From NCBI GenBank assembly GCA_963617205.1, contig CAVEOA010000020.1, positions 1 through 42,869 of the forward strand: a DNA stretch of 42,869 bases, written 5' to 3'. Origin of the DNA: UBA11524 sp963617205 (GTDB taxonomy: Bacteria > Bacillota > Clostridia > Christensenellales > Aristaeellaceae). The stretch's first letter is position 1, and each line of letters opens with the position of its first letter. The notes under the pieces are model-generated. The model saw only the letters and a list, made by a program, of their open reading frames with translations, had not been told where the DNA came from and did not search any database. The position numbers and the translations under genes were made by a program. Below are positions 7,280 to 15,259 of the stretch, in pieces.

Positions 7280-8200
7280 TCATTCTGCATCGGCGGATTT
7301 CTCAGACGTCTGCTCGGCTTCCTCCGTCCGGGCAGGAATCTGTTTGCTCCAGAGCCGCTGGACCTCGGGATTCTTCTTGTCGCGCAGCAGGAAGCAGGCG
7401 ACAATCAGCTGCAGCACGAACTGCACCAGCACCGTAATCAGCTGCAGGTCGTCGACCGCATTGCCCAGCACGGTGGCGCCCTCGGCAGCCTGCTCGGCGG
7501 CAAATTCAAAGAAGCCGTTCGCCATCGCCGCGCCGATGTTGTTCAGCGCATGCACGATGATGACCGTCCACATGCTGCCGCTGCGGAAATACATCGCTGC
7601 AAGCATGAAGCCGGCTGAAATGTTGGCGAAGGACTGTCCTACGGCGGACAGCGGATTCGAGCTGAGCGCGTTGGTCAGATGCATGCAGCCGAAAAGAACG
7701 CCGCTGAGCAGCGCCGCCTTGCGGACGCCCTTGGCATCAAGGCCGAAATGCTCCAGCATCGTTTCGCTGATGACGGCGCGGCACATGAGCTCCTCCGCTG
7801 TCGCCACCACGAACATGAGGAGAATGAACAGGAGAATCATGCCGAACGGACGAAGCGTCATGCCGTTGCTGATGCAGTCCGTCAGGATCAGGACAACGAG
7901 CGCCGCCGTGTAAACCAGCTTAAAGGCGCTCACGGACACGCAGGTGCGCAGCGACGCGCCCTGCCCCTTCATCAGGCTCAGATGATGCGTCCGCCAGAGG
8001 ATGAGCAGCATGGCCGCAATCACAGCCGCATCCGTCACGATGAGGGACACGTAATCATAAGCGTCGGCGTTCCGCGCCAGCGCCGATGTCGAGGTGCACA
8101 GATACCACACGGACGAAACGACGATGTTGATCACGAGGAACAGCACCATCACCACGATGGAGAACCAGATGGGATGTTTCTTGCTGAATCTTGAAAGCAT
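7280..8200 (-). CDS. CPBP family intramembrane metalloprotease
   Basis: A 306-residue polytopic membrane protein with about 7-8 hydrophobic segments. The CPBP (Abi, CAAX-protease-like) signature is present: EELMCR at E126-E127-R131, FGCMH ending at H164, and HALNN at H207-N211. These residues form the metal-dependent active site. The tail after the last membrane segment is hydrophilic and charged. The start is set at ATG 8200, because an in-frame ATG at 8239 lies inside the -10 box and AGAAGGAG precedes the chosen start by 12 nt. The substrate is unknown; family members act in prenyl-protein processing, bacteriocin self-immunity or stress. Confidence 0.9.
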   Translation of the reverse strand: MLSRFSKKHPIWFSIVVMVLFLVINIVVSSVWYLCTSTSALARNADAYDYVSLIVTDAAVIAAMLLILWRTHHLSLMKGQGASLRTCVSVSAFKLVYTAALVVLILTDCISNGMTLRPFGMILLFILLMFVVATAEELMCRAVISETMLEHFGLDAKGVRKAALLSGVLFGCMHLTNALSSNPLSAVGQSFANISAGFMLAAMYFRSGSMWTVIIVHALNNIGAAMANGFFEFAAEQAAEGATVLGNAVDDLQLITVLVQFVLQLIVACFLLRDKKNPEVQRLWSKQIPARTEEAEQTSEKSADAE

Positions 8201-8237
8201 GATGCAGGGTAACTCCTTCTGTTTGAAATTCCTGTCC

Positions 8238-8265
8238 ATTATAGCACAAACGCAAGGAAAATCAA
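8238..8265 (-). promoter_or_regulatory. Promoter of the CPBP gene
   Basis: On the minus strand, TTGATT (8260-8265) and TATAAT (8238-8243) are separated by 16 nt. Confidence 0.75.
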
Positions 8266-8281
8266 GACAGACAAATCATTG

Positions 8282-8806
8282 TTACAGCTCCTTCAGCGCC
8301 TTTGTCTCCTGCGGAGGCGCCTCAAAGTCTCCCAGCGGCAGGCACATCCAGATGACGTCGTGCCATGCGCCATGCTTGTAGCCGGTTTTCTTCCAGATGC
8401 CGCAGTCCTCAAAGCCGAGCGCCCTGTGCATGCCGACGCTGCGGTCATTGGGCAGCGTGATGCAGGAATACGCATTCTTGAACCCCTGCCGGCGCAGCAG
8501 GTCGATGCACGCGTTCATCATCACCCTGCCGGTGCCGTGTCCCTCGCTGCCGGGGCGCATGTAAACCGTCAGCTCGACATCCCAGCGGTACGCGCCGCGC
8601 GTACGGACGGGATGCGCGTAAATAAAGCCGTTGACGCGTTCGCCGTCCGCATCGACCAGAATCGGATACCGACCCTCGGTAATCATCGACGCATAAAAAT
8701 CCTCCGGCGTATGCTCGGTGGAAAAGGTAATGCAGGTTTCATCCACATAGTGGTTATAAATGCCTGCGATCTGCTGACAATCAGCAAGCCTTGCGGAACG
8801 AAGCAT
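8282..8806 (-). CDS. GNAT N-acetyltransferase, phosphinothricin-acetyltransferase-like
   Basis: The 174 residues of a GCN5-related acetyltransferase transfer acetyl from acetyl-CoA to an amino group. The N-terminus (LADCQQIAGIYNHYVDETCITF) matches the Bar/PAT and MnaT (YncA) subgroup. The CoA-binding loop is RPGSEGHGTGR near residue 90, and the C-terminal NDRSVGMHRALGFE is typical. The ATG follows AGAGGGG by 6 nt. It has its own promoter and ends just before the promoter of the CPBP gene. The substrate is uncertain; methionine derivatives or phosphinothricin are common for this subgroup. Confidence 0.92.
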   Translation of the reverse strand: MLRSARLADCQQIAGIYNHYVDETCITFSTEHTPEDFYASMITEGRYPILVDADGERVNGFIYAHPVRTRGAYRWDVELTVYMRPGSEGHGTGRVMMNACIDLLRRQGFKNAYSCITLPNDRSVGMHRALGFEDCGIWKKTGYKHGAWHDVIWMCLPLGDFEAPPQETKALKEL

Positions 8807-8839
8807 CCAAATCCCCTCTTTGCAAACAGATTTCTGCTT

Positions 8840-8868
8840 ATCATATCATGCCCGGCAGAAAAGCACAA
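8840..8868 (-). promoter_or_regulatory. Promoter of the GNAT gene
   Basis: On the minus strand, TTGTGC (8863-8868) and TATGAT (8840-8845) are separated by 17 nt, 34 nt upstream of the start codon. Confidence 0.7.
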
Positions 8869-8974
8869 GCCCGCGCGGTTGGAAATCTCGTTATTTTCAC
8901 GAATGCGTCGGCAGGAAATTTCGCTTCCGTGTGGAATTTTACTAAGACGAACTTGATTTGGAGGAAACATACAG

Positions 8975-10042
8975 ATGGCGCTGAATGACACAATCCGTGC
9001 GCTTCGGAGAGAACGCGGCATGACGCAGGAGCAGCTGGCGGACGCGATGAATGTGTCCGCAGCCGCGGTTTCCAAGTGGGAAAACGGTCAGAGCGTGCCG
9101 GATATTCTGGTGCTGACCTCGCTGGCGGACTTCTTTGAGGTGTCGCTCGACGCGCTGGTCGGGTATACCGTGCAGGCGCACCGCCGCAACGACCTGGTCG
9201 AACGCATCCGGCAGCTGATTGTCCAGAAGAAGCACAGCGAGGCAACCCGTGCGGCGCGTGAGGCGCTACGGCGATATCCCAACAGCTTCGACGTGGTGTT
9301 CGAGGCCATGCGCGCATACGGCTATTCCGGCATGGAGCAGGATCGTCCGGAGGATTTGCGGAAGGCGATTTCGCTGGCGGAGCGCGCTATGGTGCTGGTT
9401 CATCAGGAGCAGGAGCGTCCCGTCCCTGTCCGTGCGGAAACCATCTGGTCGTACATGGGCAGCTATCACGCGCACCTGAACGAATATGACGAGGCGCTGC
9501 GCTGCTACGAGAACGGCAACATCGCCGAGAACAACGACATCGCCATCGCGAATTGCCAGACGGAGCTGGGCTGCTATGACCGTGCGCTGCCGAAGCTCTC
9601 GCGTGGGCTGGTCGTCAGCGTCGTCCGCCTTTTCAATGCCGCGACAGGCGCGATGAACTGCCTGATTGCCTCGGGACGTCAGCAGGATGCCATTGCGCTC
9701 GCTTCATGGCTCTGCCGCGCGCTGGACGGCATGGAATCGCCCAACGGCAGCTACATCTGGAAAATGAAGACGCTGCTCTACGTCGGCGCGGCGCGTGCGA
9801 TGCTCCTCATGAACCGCCGGAGCGATGCGGAGCTTCAGCTGCGGCAGGCCGTCCACTGTGCGCGTCGCTTTGACAGTGCGCCGTCCTACAGCGTCAACGG
9901 CTTCCGCTTCTACTGGGGCGAGGACAAGCCGATTCTCGACATCGCCGGTGAAACCGCCATGAGCGCCATCACGCGATATATCGACCGCTACAGCGACACC
10001 CATGCCGAGCTACACGAGATGCTGGCAAAAATTCAGGCCTGA
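8975..10042 (+). CDS. XRE-family HTH regulator with TPR-like C-terminal domain
   Basis: A 355-residue cytosolic regulator. Residues about 6-60 form a lambda-repressor-type helix-turn-helix (RGMTQEQLADAMNVSAAAVSKWE). The rest is predicted helical with tetratricopeptide-like pairs, such as residues ~165-185 (YDEALRCYENGNIAE). This architecture is shared by Rgg/PlcR-like peptide-responsive regulators and by many orphan Clostridia regulators; no candidate signalling peptide gene is visible nearby. The start follows GGAGG by about 11 nt. The GNAT gene is divergent and the large TPR gene convergent, so its targets cannot be inferred. Confidence 0.88.
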   Translation: MALNDTIRALRRERGMTQEQLADAMNVSAAAVSKWENGQSVPDILVLTSLADFFEVSLDALVGYTVQAHRRNDLVERIRQLIVQKKHSEATRAAREALRRYPNSFDVVFEAMRAYGYSGMEQDRPEDLRKAISLAERAMVLVHQEQERPVPVRAETIWSYMGSYHAHLNEYDEALRCYENGNIAENNDIAIANCQTELGCYDRALPKLSRGLVVSVVRLFNAATGAMNCLIASGRQQDAIALASWLCRALDGMESPNGSYIWKMKTLLYVGAARAMLLMNRRSDAELQLRQAVHCARRFDSAPSYSVNGFRFYWGEDKPILDIAGETAMSAITRYIDRYSDTHAELHEMLAKIQA

Positions 10043-10101
10043 CAATGGGCTTTGTCCGGATTCTCTGCTTCGGTATCCCCCTTTTTACGATGATGGAATT
10101 G

Positions 10102-10140
10102 AAAACAGCAGCTGCCCGGATTGAGCAACTGCTGTTTTTT
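10102..10140. terminator. Rho-independent terminator
   Basis: A 10-bp stem AAAACAGCAG (10102-10111) / CTGCTGTTTT (10129-10138) runs into TTTTTT on the plus strand and TTTT on the minus strand, so it may work in both directions. Confidence 0.85.
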
Positions 10141-10154
10141 CATGTGCTGCGCTG

Positions 10155-10345
10155 AAGACGTTCCGCGGACTGCGTCCGCTTCTCTGTTCAGCGCTTGCGG
10201 AGCGTGGTCGGGGGACTTTTACATTGTTGACCTTGCGATTTTGGTTGGGGCGTTGCCCCAAACCCCACAAGGGGCGCTTCCCCTTGACCCTGCAAGGGAC
10301 AGAAAACGGGACGAAGTCCCCCTTGACCCATTTTTTTGACCCTTT
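10155..10345. repeat. Cluster of short hairpins related to the intergenic repeats
   Basis: There is no gene here. Successive hairpins include GCGGAC-TGC-GTCCGC (about 10165), TTGGGGC-GTT-GCCCCAA (10245-10261), AAGGGG-CGCTT-CCCCTT (10269-10285) and GGGAC-GAA-GTCCC (10308-10320). The GAC-GAA-GTC loop is also in the repeats at both ends of the window. The region lies between two convergent genes, downstream of a terminator. Confidence 0.6.
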
Positions 10346-10348
10346 TTT

Positions 10349-13183
10349 TTAATTGACCTTTGTCAGGTGGATGCGCTGATTCGTTTCGGTGCGCTCATCG
10401 CTGAGCCATGCGCTCGTGCTGCTGATGCCCGTCAGCCGATGCGTGCTCGTCAGTGCATCCGGCGAAGTGCCCGTGCGCAGCGTCATGCCGTCTACCGCGA
10501 AATACAGCTCCGCGCCGGCAAGCGTGCACGTGCCGTCCAGATTGAACGTGTACACATTGTTCGACTGGTCCGTCCATGTGCCCAGCAGGAGATAGCAGCT
10601 CTCCTTCAGGCGTTCCTTCACGCGGCGCTCATCGGAAATGCACTGATAGTAGGGATATGCCGCATAGACATTGCCTGCCGCGTAATAGGCCTCCGCCGCC
10701 TGATAGCAGCTTTCACGGAAGATATTCCCGAGCTCCGCGTACTTTTCGGGCAGCTGACTCATGTCAACCGTCATCAGGGCGTCGGCGCACGCGGCATACT
10801 CCTGATTGTCGTACTGCACCTGCGCGGCTTCGGCGATGGGACCGTAATACACATCGTACTGCGCGGCAAGCTGATCGGCGGCGTCCCGATAATCACCGGC
10901 GGCGGCGAAATACGCGGCGGCCTCCAGCGGCTGACCTGCCTCGACTGCCTTTTCGCCCTGCTGATAGCGCACCGCCTTGAGCTGCGCATCCGCATCGGAA
11001 TACCCGGCAAGCGTTTGCAGCAGCTCCGCCGCCTCATCGAGCTTGCCCTCATCGGCCTTGCCCAGCGCGATGGCGTAGTCACACGCCTGCACGCGCTCCG
11101 CCGAATCCCCGTACTCGCCGAGCGCCTCGAAGATGATGCGTGCGGAATCGTACTGCTTCGCGTCGTACATCAGCACGGCCTGCTGATAGCGCGCATCGCT
11201 CAGCCCCTGCGCATCGCCCAGCTCCGCATAGATGGCGGCGGCGGACTGCAGGTCCTCCAGCGTCCCGTTTGCGGCAAGCGCCTGCGCCTTGAGCGAACGA
11301 ACCTCGTTAATCTTCTCCGCGCTGTCCTTATAATCGCCGAGCGACTCATACATCGCGACTGCGCCGTCATAATCGCCGTCCTGCGCCTTTTTCGCCGCCC
11401 AGTCGTAATTGCAGAGCTTAATCATGTCCTGAGCTTCGCTGTAGTCGGACACGGCGGTAAAGCCCGCGATGGCGGCTTCATAATCGCCGCTGGAATAGGC
11501 AATCTGCGCCGGACGATACACGCAGTCCTTGAGCAGCGTCGCAACGTCCTCGTAATCCTCCGGCAGCTGCCTGAGCAGCTCCGCCGCGTCATCGAAGGAC
11601 AGCGCGTTCATTTCAGCCAGCGCCTGCTGATAGGTCGCCTGCTTCCACAGGTCATCCGCATCGCTGTAATCGCGGATATTCTGCAGCAGGCGCGCCGCCT
11701 CGCGGTACTTGCCGTTTTCCAGCGCAGTGACGGCAGGCGCATAGTAGCTTTCAGACGCCTGCTCGGCGGCATCGAGATAATCGCCCGCTTCGTAGAACTG
11801 CTCCGCTGCGGTCGCCGTTTCGCCGGCAGCCTGAAGCTGCTTGCCGTAGGCGTAATGCGCCTGCTGCGTCAGTGCCTCTGCGCCGTCAGCGTAATCCGGA
11901 ATTTCCGCAAGGCAGGTCAGCGCGGACACAGGGTCATCACGGTTCAGCGCGTCCTGTGCCTCCAGATACCACGCCTTCTTGATCAGCGTTTCAGAATCCT
12001 TGTAGCCGTCAAGCGCCGCAAGCTGGTCTCGCACGGCTTCGTAGTCATCCGTCGTGTCCAGCAGCGCCGTCAGGCGGCGGTAGGTGATTTCCGTGAGCAT
12101 ATTGCCGCTGTCCTGATAATCGCCCAGCGCGGTGAAGAGCGCTTCCGCTTCATCGAGCTCGTTGGCAGCCAGCCGGATGCACGCCTCCTGATAGTCGCAT
12201 TCCTGCGTGAGTTCCTCGGCACGCGCCTCGTCCTCCAGCGTGGCAACCAGCGCACGCGCCTTTTCGATGTCCTCCAGCGTCACGGGCGAAGACAGGTCCG
12301 TGCTCGTAATCAGCGACGCGGCGCCCCGATAGTTGCTCTCCTGCACCATGCTTGCGGCATCATGATAGGTGCTGATTTCCGCAAAGCCTGCCGCAGCCGC
12401 CGTGTAATCGCCGCTCTCCAGCAGCTTCTGCGCCTCGGTATACTTCATGTGCGGCAGCAGATGGAACATGATGCCGTAGCCGCCGAGAAGAATGACCGCA
12501 ATCGCCAGCACGGTGAACACCGCTGCGCGGCGCGTCCTGCGATTTTTAGTAACCGTCTTTTCGCGCTCCGCCTGCATTTCGGTCGTCTGCGAAACGGCAG
12601 CGCGGTTTTGATCGTCAACCGCCCTGTCGCGCGCGGCGATGGCGCTGTCAACGGCGCCCTTCGTGAAGCGCGCAAACACATCGCTGCTGTTTCTGCCGCA
12701 GCGGACGCAGACGGGATTCGACACGGGATTCGGTCGTCCGCAGACGCACAGCCACAGATCGCCCTGCATTTCGGGATAACCCGCCGCCATTTCGCCGGCA
12801 ACCTCGCGCAGCTCGCTCAGCGCGGTGCTTCGGTGCAGGTTATTGGGCTTGTATTCGGTCAGCGGCTCCTTGCCGCGGCGCCATACGCTGGAATTATCAT
12901 ACCAGACCTTCTCGATAACCGCCTCGCAGTCGGTGAAGGCGACCGGCTCGCTGACAGGGATGCTCATCGTGAAGGTACGCTTGGGCGCGCCGGTCAGCCC
13001 GTGGGCACGGTGTACGGTGCGCGTGACCTCCTTGCCGTCCGCATCCATGAAAATCAGCGCCGCCTCCACGGAAACGACCTGATTGCCGGACAGGTTGAAC
13101 AGCGTCAGCTCGCAGGACGGGCAGCCTGTTTCCGGCGCGTTGATTTTCCAGACCTCAACGGGGCTGTTCAGATTAATTTTCAA
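10349..13183 (-). CDS. Large zinc-ribbon, single-membrane-span, TPR-repeat protein
   Basis: I do not recognise a named family, but the architecture is clear in the 944 residues. A beta-rich N-terminal domain (1-110) comes first. A zinc-ribbon follows with C146, C148, C159 and C162. A basic stretch then leads to one membrane span (about 220-241). About 15 degenerate tetratricopeptide-like repeats of ~45 residues follow, each ending in a motif like LGDYKDSA. The last ~80 residues (LGTWTDQSNNVYTFNLDG) look like a small lipocalin-like beta domain. The N-terminus is probably cytosolic and the repeats outside. The start is TTG 7 nt after GGGAGG, 15 nt after the stop of the secreted-protein gene, so they form an operon. 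Confidence 0.85.
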   Translation of the reverse strand: MKINLNSPVEVWKINAPETGCPSCELTLFNLSGNQVVSVEAALIFMDADGKEVTRTVHRAHGLTGAPKRTFTMSIPVSEPVAFTDCEAVIEKVWYDNSSVWRRGKEPLTEYKPNNLHRSTALSELREVAGEMAAGYPEMQGDLWLCVCGRPNPVSNPVCVRCGRNSSDVFARFTKGAVDSAIAARDRAVDDQNRAAVSQTTEMQAEREKTVTKNRRTRRAAVFTVLAIAVILLGGYGIMFHLLPHMKYTEAQKLLESGDYTAAAAGFAEISTYHDAASMVQESNYRGAASLITSTDLSSPVTLEDIEKARALVATLEDEARAEELTQECDYQEACIRLAANELDEAEALFTALGDYQDSGNMLTEITYRRLTALLDTTDDYEAVRDQLAALDGYKDSETLIKKAWYLEAQDALNRDDPVSALTCLAEIPDYADGAEALTQQAHYAYGKQLQAAGETATAAEQFYEAGDYLDAAEQASESYYAPAVTALENGKYREAARLLQNIRDYSDADDLWKQATYQQALAEMNALSFDDAAELLRQLPEDYEDVATLLKDCVYRPAQIAYSSGDYEAAIAGFTAVSDYSEAQDMIKLCNYDWAAKKAQDGDYDGAVAMYESLGDYKDSAEKINEVRSLKAQALAANGTLEDLQSAAAIYAELGDAQGLSDARYQQAVLMYDAKQYDSARIIFEALGEYGDSAERVQACDYAIALGKADEGKLDEAAELLQTLAGYSDADAQLKAVRYQQGEKAVEAGQPLEAAAYFAAAGDYRDAADQLAAQYDVYYGPIAEAAQVQYDNQEYAACADALMTVDMSQLPEKYAELGNIFRESCYQAAEAYYAAGNVYAAYPYYQCISDERRVKERLKESCYLLLGTWTDQSNNVYTFNLDGTCTLAGAELYFAVDGMTLRTGTSPDALTSTHRLTGISSTSAWLSDERTETNQRIHLTKVN

Positions 13184-13198
13184 GGCAATGCCTCCCTT

Positions 13199-14410
13199 TT
13201 ACTGAATATACAGCACAATCTCATCCAGCACGTTGTCGACAAACTCAAGCCTGAGGGCGACCGCCGTGCCGTCCGCAAGAACAAGCCCGAACCGCATGAC
13301 ATCGCAGTCCGCAGCATAATCAATCAGCCCGTAAACGCCGCTTTCCTCGTCGCCGTAAAGCCACTTGCGGTCGTTCTCCTCGATGTCGAGTTCATCGTGA
13401 TAGAAGCGGTTATAGACCTCTGTCAGCGTATCGCCGATGCGGGATGCACGCGGACCCTCCATGCCGTCCTCGGCAATGAGGAGCATGTACACCTGCGGAT
13501 TTTCCTTCTGCATATCGTAGAGGAAGGAGATATCGCAGGCCGCATAGGTCAGCGTGCGGACATAGCCCTCGCTATCGTTCTCCATCCACACATCCTCGAG
13601 CGGCTCGCCGAGCACAGCGGCGGCATCGTCGGGCGTCAGGCTCATGAAGTCAAGCCCGGCAAACAGCAGATCGTTGCCGTCGAACATGGTGAGCGACGCG
13701 CCGTCCGCGCTGGTCGCAACCTGCGTGTAATCATCATAGAACGCGCTCGTCAGCAGGTTATTGAGCACCGCCGTCACCTCGGGCTCCTCGATCAGCTCCG
13801 TCAGCCCGTAGATGCGGATGGCGCTGACAAGGTTATCCTCCATGGTGAAGATGACGCCGGTGTTGGAATAACCGTCGCCGTCTGTTTCCCCGCGCTCATA
13901 GGCGGCGTATTCCACCGTCTGAACGCGCTGACCGTCGCGCTTGACCTCGCCCCAGTACAGGCTGTCCGGCAGGAGATTGACGACATAGAGCACCGCCGAC
14001 TCGCTGCTGCCCGTCAATGACGGATTCTCGCTGTAATTCGCCTGCATGAGAATGGACAGATCGTCGCCGACCTGAATGCCGCGCGGCCCCTGCTCATCGG
14101 CGTTTTTCAGCACGATGGACAGCACCTGCGTATCGATGGCCATCACGGGCGAATCCGCAAACAGCGTACCGAAGGCGTATTCAAATACATAGCCGTCCTC
14201 GGTCTGGGACGCAGCCGGATCATTCAGCGGCTCGGACGCCATGGCAAGCGTCTGGAAGTACGCTGCGGTTTCCCGAAGCTCGCTCAGCGTCAGCACATCC
14301 GCGCCGGCATCCTCGCTGAGCGCTTCCTCCTGCGTGTCCTCCGCGCAGGCTGCTCCGCAGGTCAGCACCAGAATCAGCATCATCAGCAGGCTCAGCAAAC
14401 GTTTCATCAT
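13199..14410 (-). CDS. Secreted protein with duplicated domain, unknown function
   Basis: A 403-residue exported protein of unrecognised family. The signal peptide MMKRLLSLLMMLILVLTC is followed by GAACAED, a likely Sec cleavage at ACA. A cysteine lies nearby, but the lipobox is poor. Two related segments start GPRGIQVGDDLSIL (about residue 119) and GPRASRIGDTLTEVY (about 321), suggesting an internal duplication. The start is ATG 14410, 8 nt after AAGGAG. It lies just upstream of the TPR membrane protein and is probably cotranscribed; the two could act together at the cell surface. A possible TACAAT box is at 14454-14459 on the minus strand. Confidence 0.8.
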   Translation of the reverse strand: MMKRLLSLLMMLILVLTCGAACAEDTQEEALSEDAGADVLTLSELRETAAYFQTLAMASEPLNDPAASQTEDGYVFEYAFGTLFADSPVMAIDTQVLSIVLKNADEQGPRGIQVGDDLSILMQANYSENPSLTGSSESAVLYVVNLLPDSLYWGEVKRDGQRVQTVEYAAYERGETDGDGYSNTGVIFTMEDNLVSAIRIYGLTELIEEPEVTAVLNNLLTSAFYDDYTQVATSADGASLTMFDGNDLLFAGLDFMSLTPDDAAAVLGEPLEDVWMENDSEGYVRTLTYAACDISFLYDMQKENPQVYMLLIAEDGMEGPRASRIGDTLTEVYNRFYHDELDIEENDRKWLYGDEESGVYGLIDYAADCDVMRFGLVLADGTAVALRLEFVDNVLDEIVLYIQ

Positions 14411-14748
14411 TGTCAGCGCTCCTTTTCCGGAAACGATAGATTTTACCAATGCTATTGTACCGCAAAAACGGTTTCTTGTACACCCTTAAATGTAAACTTT
14501 CCGTTTCCTTCGCAGAGCAGAATTTTTGCCTCCGGACAATCGGAAAGTCTCCTTGTCCCTTCTTTCTTTGGGGGAATACCGCTGCTTGTCATCCGTCGTT
14601 CAAATGCACCTTCCGTCCGGAAAAGCGCCCATTTCCGAATGTTTATGCCGATTATACTGAATTATGCATCATCCAGTACCGGCTGCATATGTATCCCCGA
14701 CTGGATGCCTGTGGATTTCCCGAGGAATCATCCACCGTTTCCACAGGG

Positions 14749-15095
14749 TTATCCACATGCTTTTCCCTCGATTTTTCGGCGTAAAAACGGCTTTCAGCGA
14801 GGTTATCCACTTTTTCCACAGGGTTATCCACAGAAGTTGTCCACCAGACCCGCTTCCTGTGGAGAACGTTGCGCCTAACCAGTTTCTGGATTTCCGATGC
14901 ACGCTTTTTCGTATATTTATGCATTTCAATAGGTGCTTTTTCTTTGGGTTTTCCCCAAAGGACCTCCTTTTCAGCCGTCAAAGGCAGACAAATTGCTTTG
15001 GGAGGCGCCCTTTTTGACGCCGGAAAGGATCGAAGGCGGTCCATCTGTTACAATCTGTGGATAAAGTGCCCTCAAAGTGGATGAAATGTGGATAA
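14749..15095. promoter_or_regulatory. DnaA-box cluster upstream of prfC
   Basis: The 850-bp stretch between 14411 and 15259 has no convincing gene. It holds perfect DnaA boxes TTATCCACA on the plus strand at 14749-14757 and 14824-14832, one with a single mismatch at 14803-14811, and two perfect boxes in inverse orientation at 15056-15064 and 15087-15095. Partial sites (TCCAC) lie between them. A CTTTGGG/CCCAAAG hairpin is at 14942-14961 and a modestly AT-rich stretch lies around 14905-14945. The last box ends 84 bp before the prfC -35. It could be a DnaA-titration or regulatory cluster, or part of a bipartite origin. Confidence 0.75.
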
Positions 15096-15178
15096 GTGTC
15101 TTCTCGGGCTTTTTTTCGCGGGGCGGGAGAAATCGGTCAAAATGGGACCATGCAAGCCATAAAACGCCTTGAAATCGC

Positions 15179-15207
15179 TTGACAAGCGCCGTCTGTGGCG
15201 ATAAAAT
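15179..15207 (+). promoter_or_regulatory. Promoter of prfC
   Basis: Consensus TTGACA (15179-15184) and TAAAAT (15202-15207) are separated by 17 nt, 52 nt upstream of the start codon. Confidence 0.88.
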
Positions 15208-15259
15208 AAACAGTCGGACACGACTTTTTTGACGACCCTTTTTTTCAGGAGGACGATTC

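Noticed and set aside
10367..14020. Open frame of 1217 codons on the plus strand opposite the TPR and secreted-protein genes
   Set aside because: It is a shadow of GC-rich codon use on the other strand. It spans two real genes, is rich in Arg/His/Leu with no domain motif, and has no ribosome binding site.
14450..15178. Small ORFs or an RNA gene in the large gap before prfC
   Set aside because: Frames in both directions run through DnaA boxes and lack ribosome binding sites. I saw no tRNA cloverleaf and no SRP, 6S or tmRNA signature.
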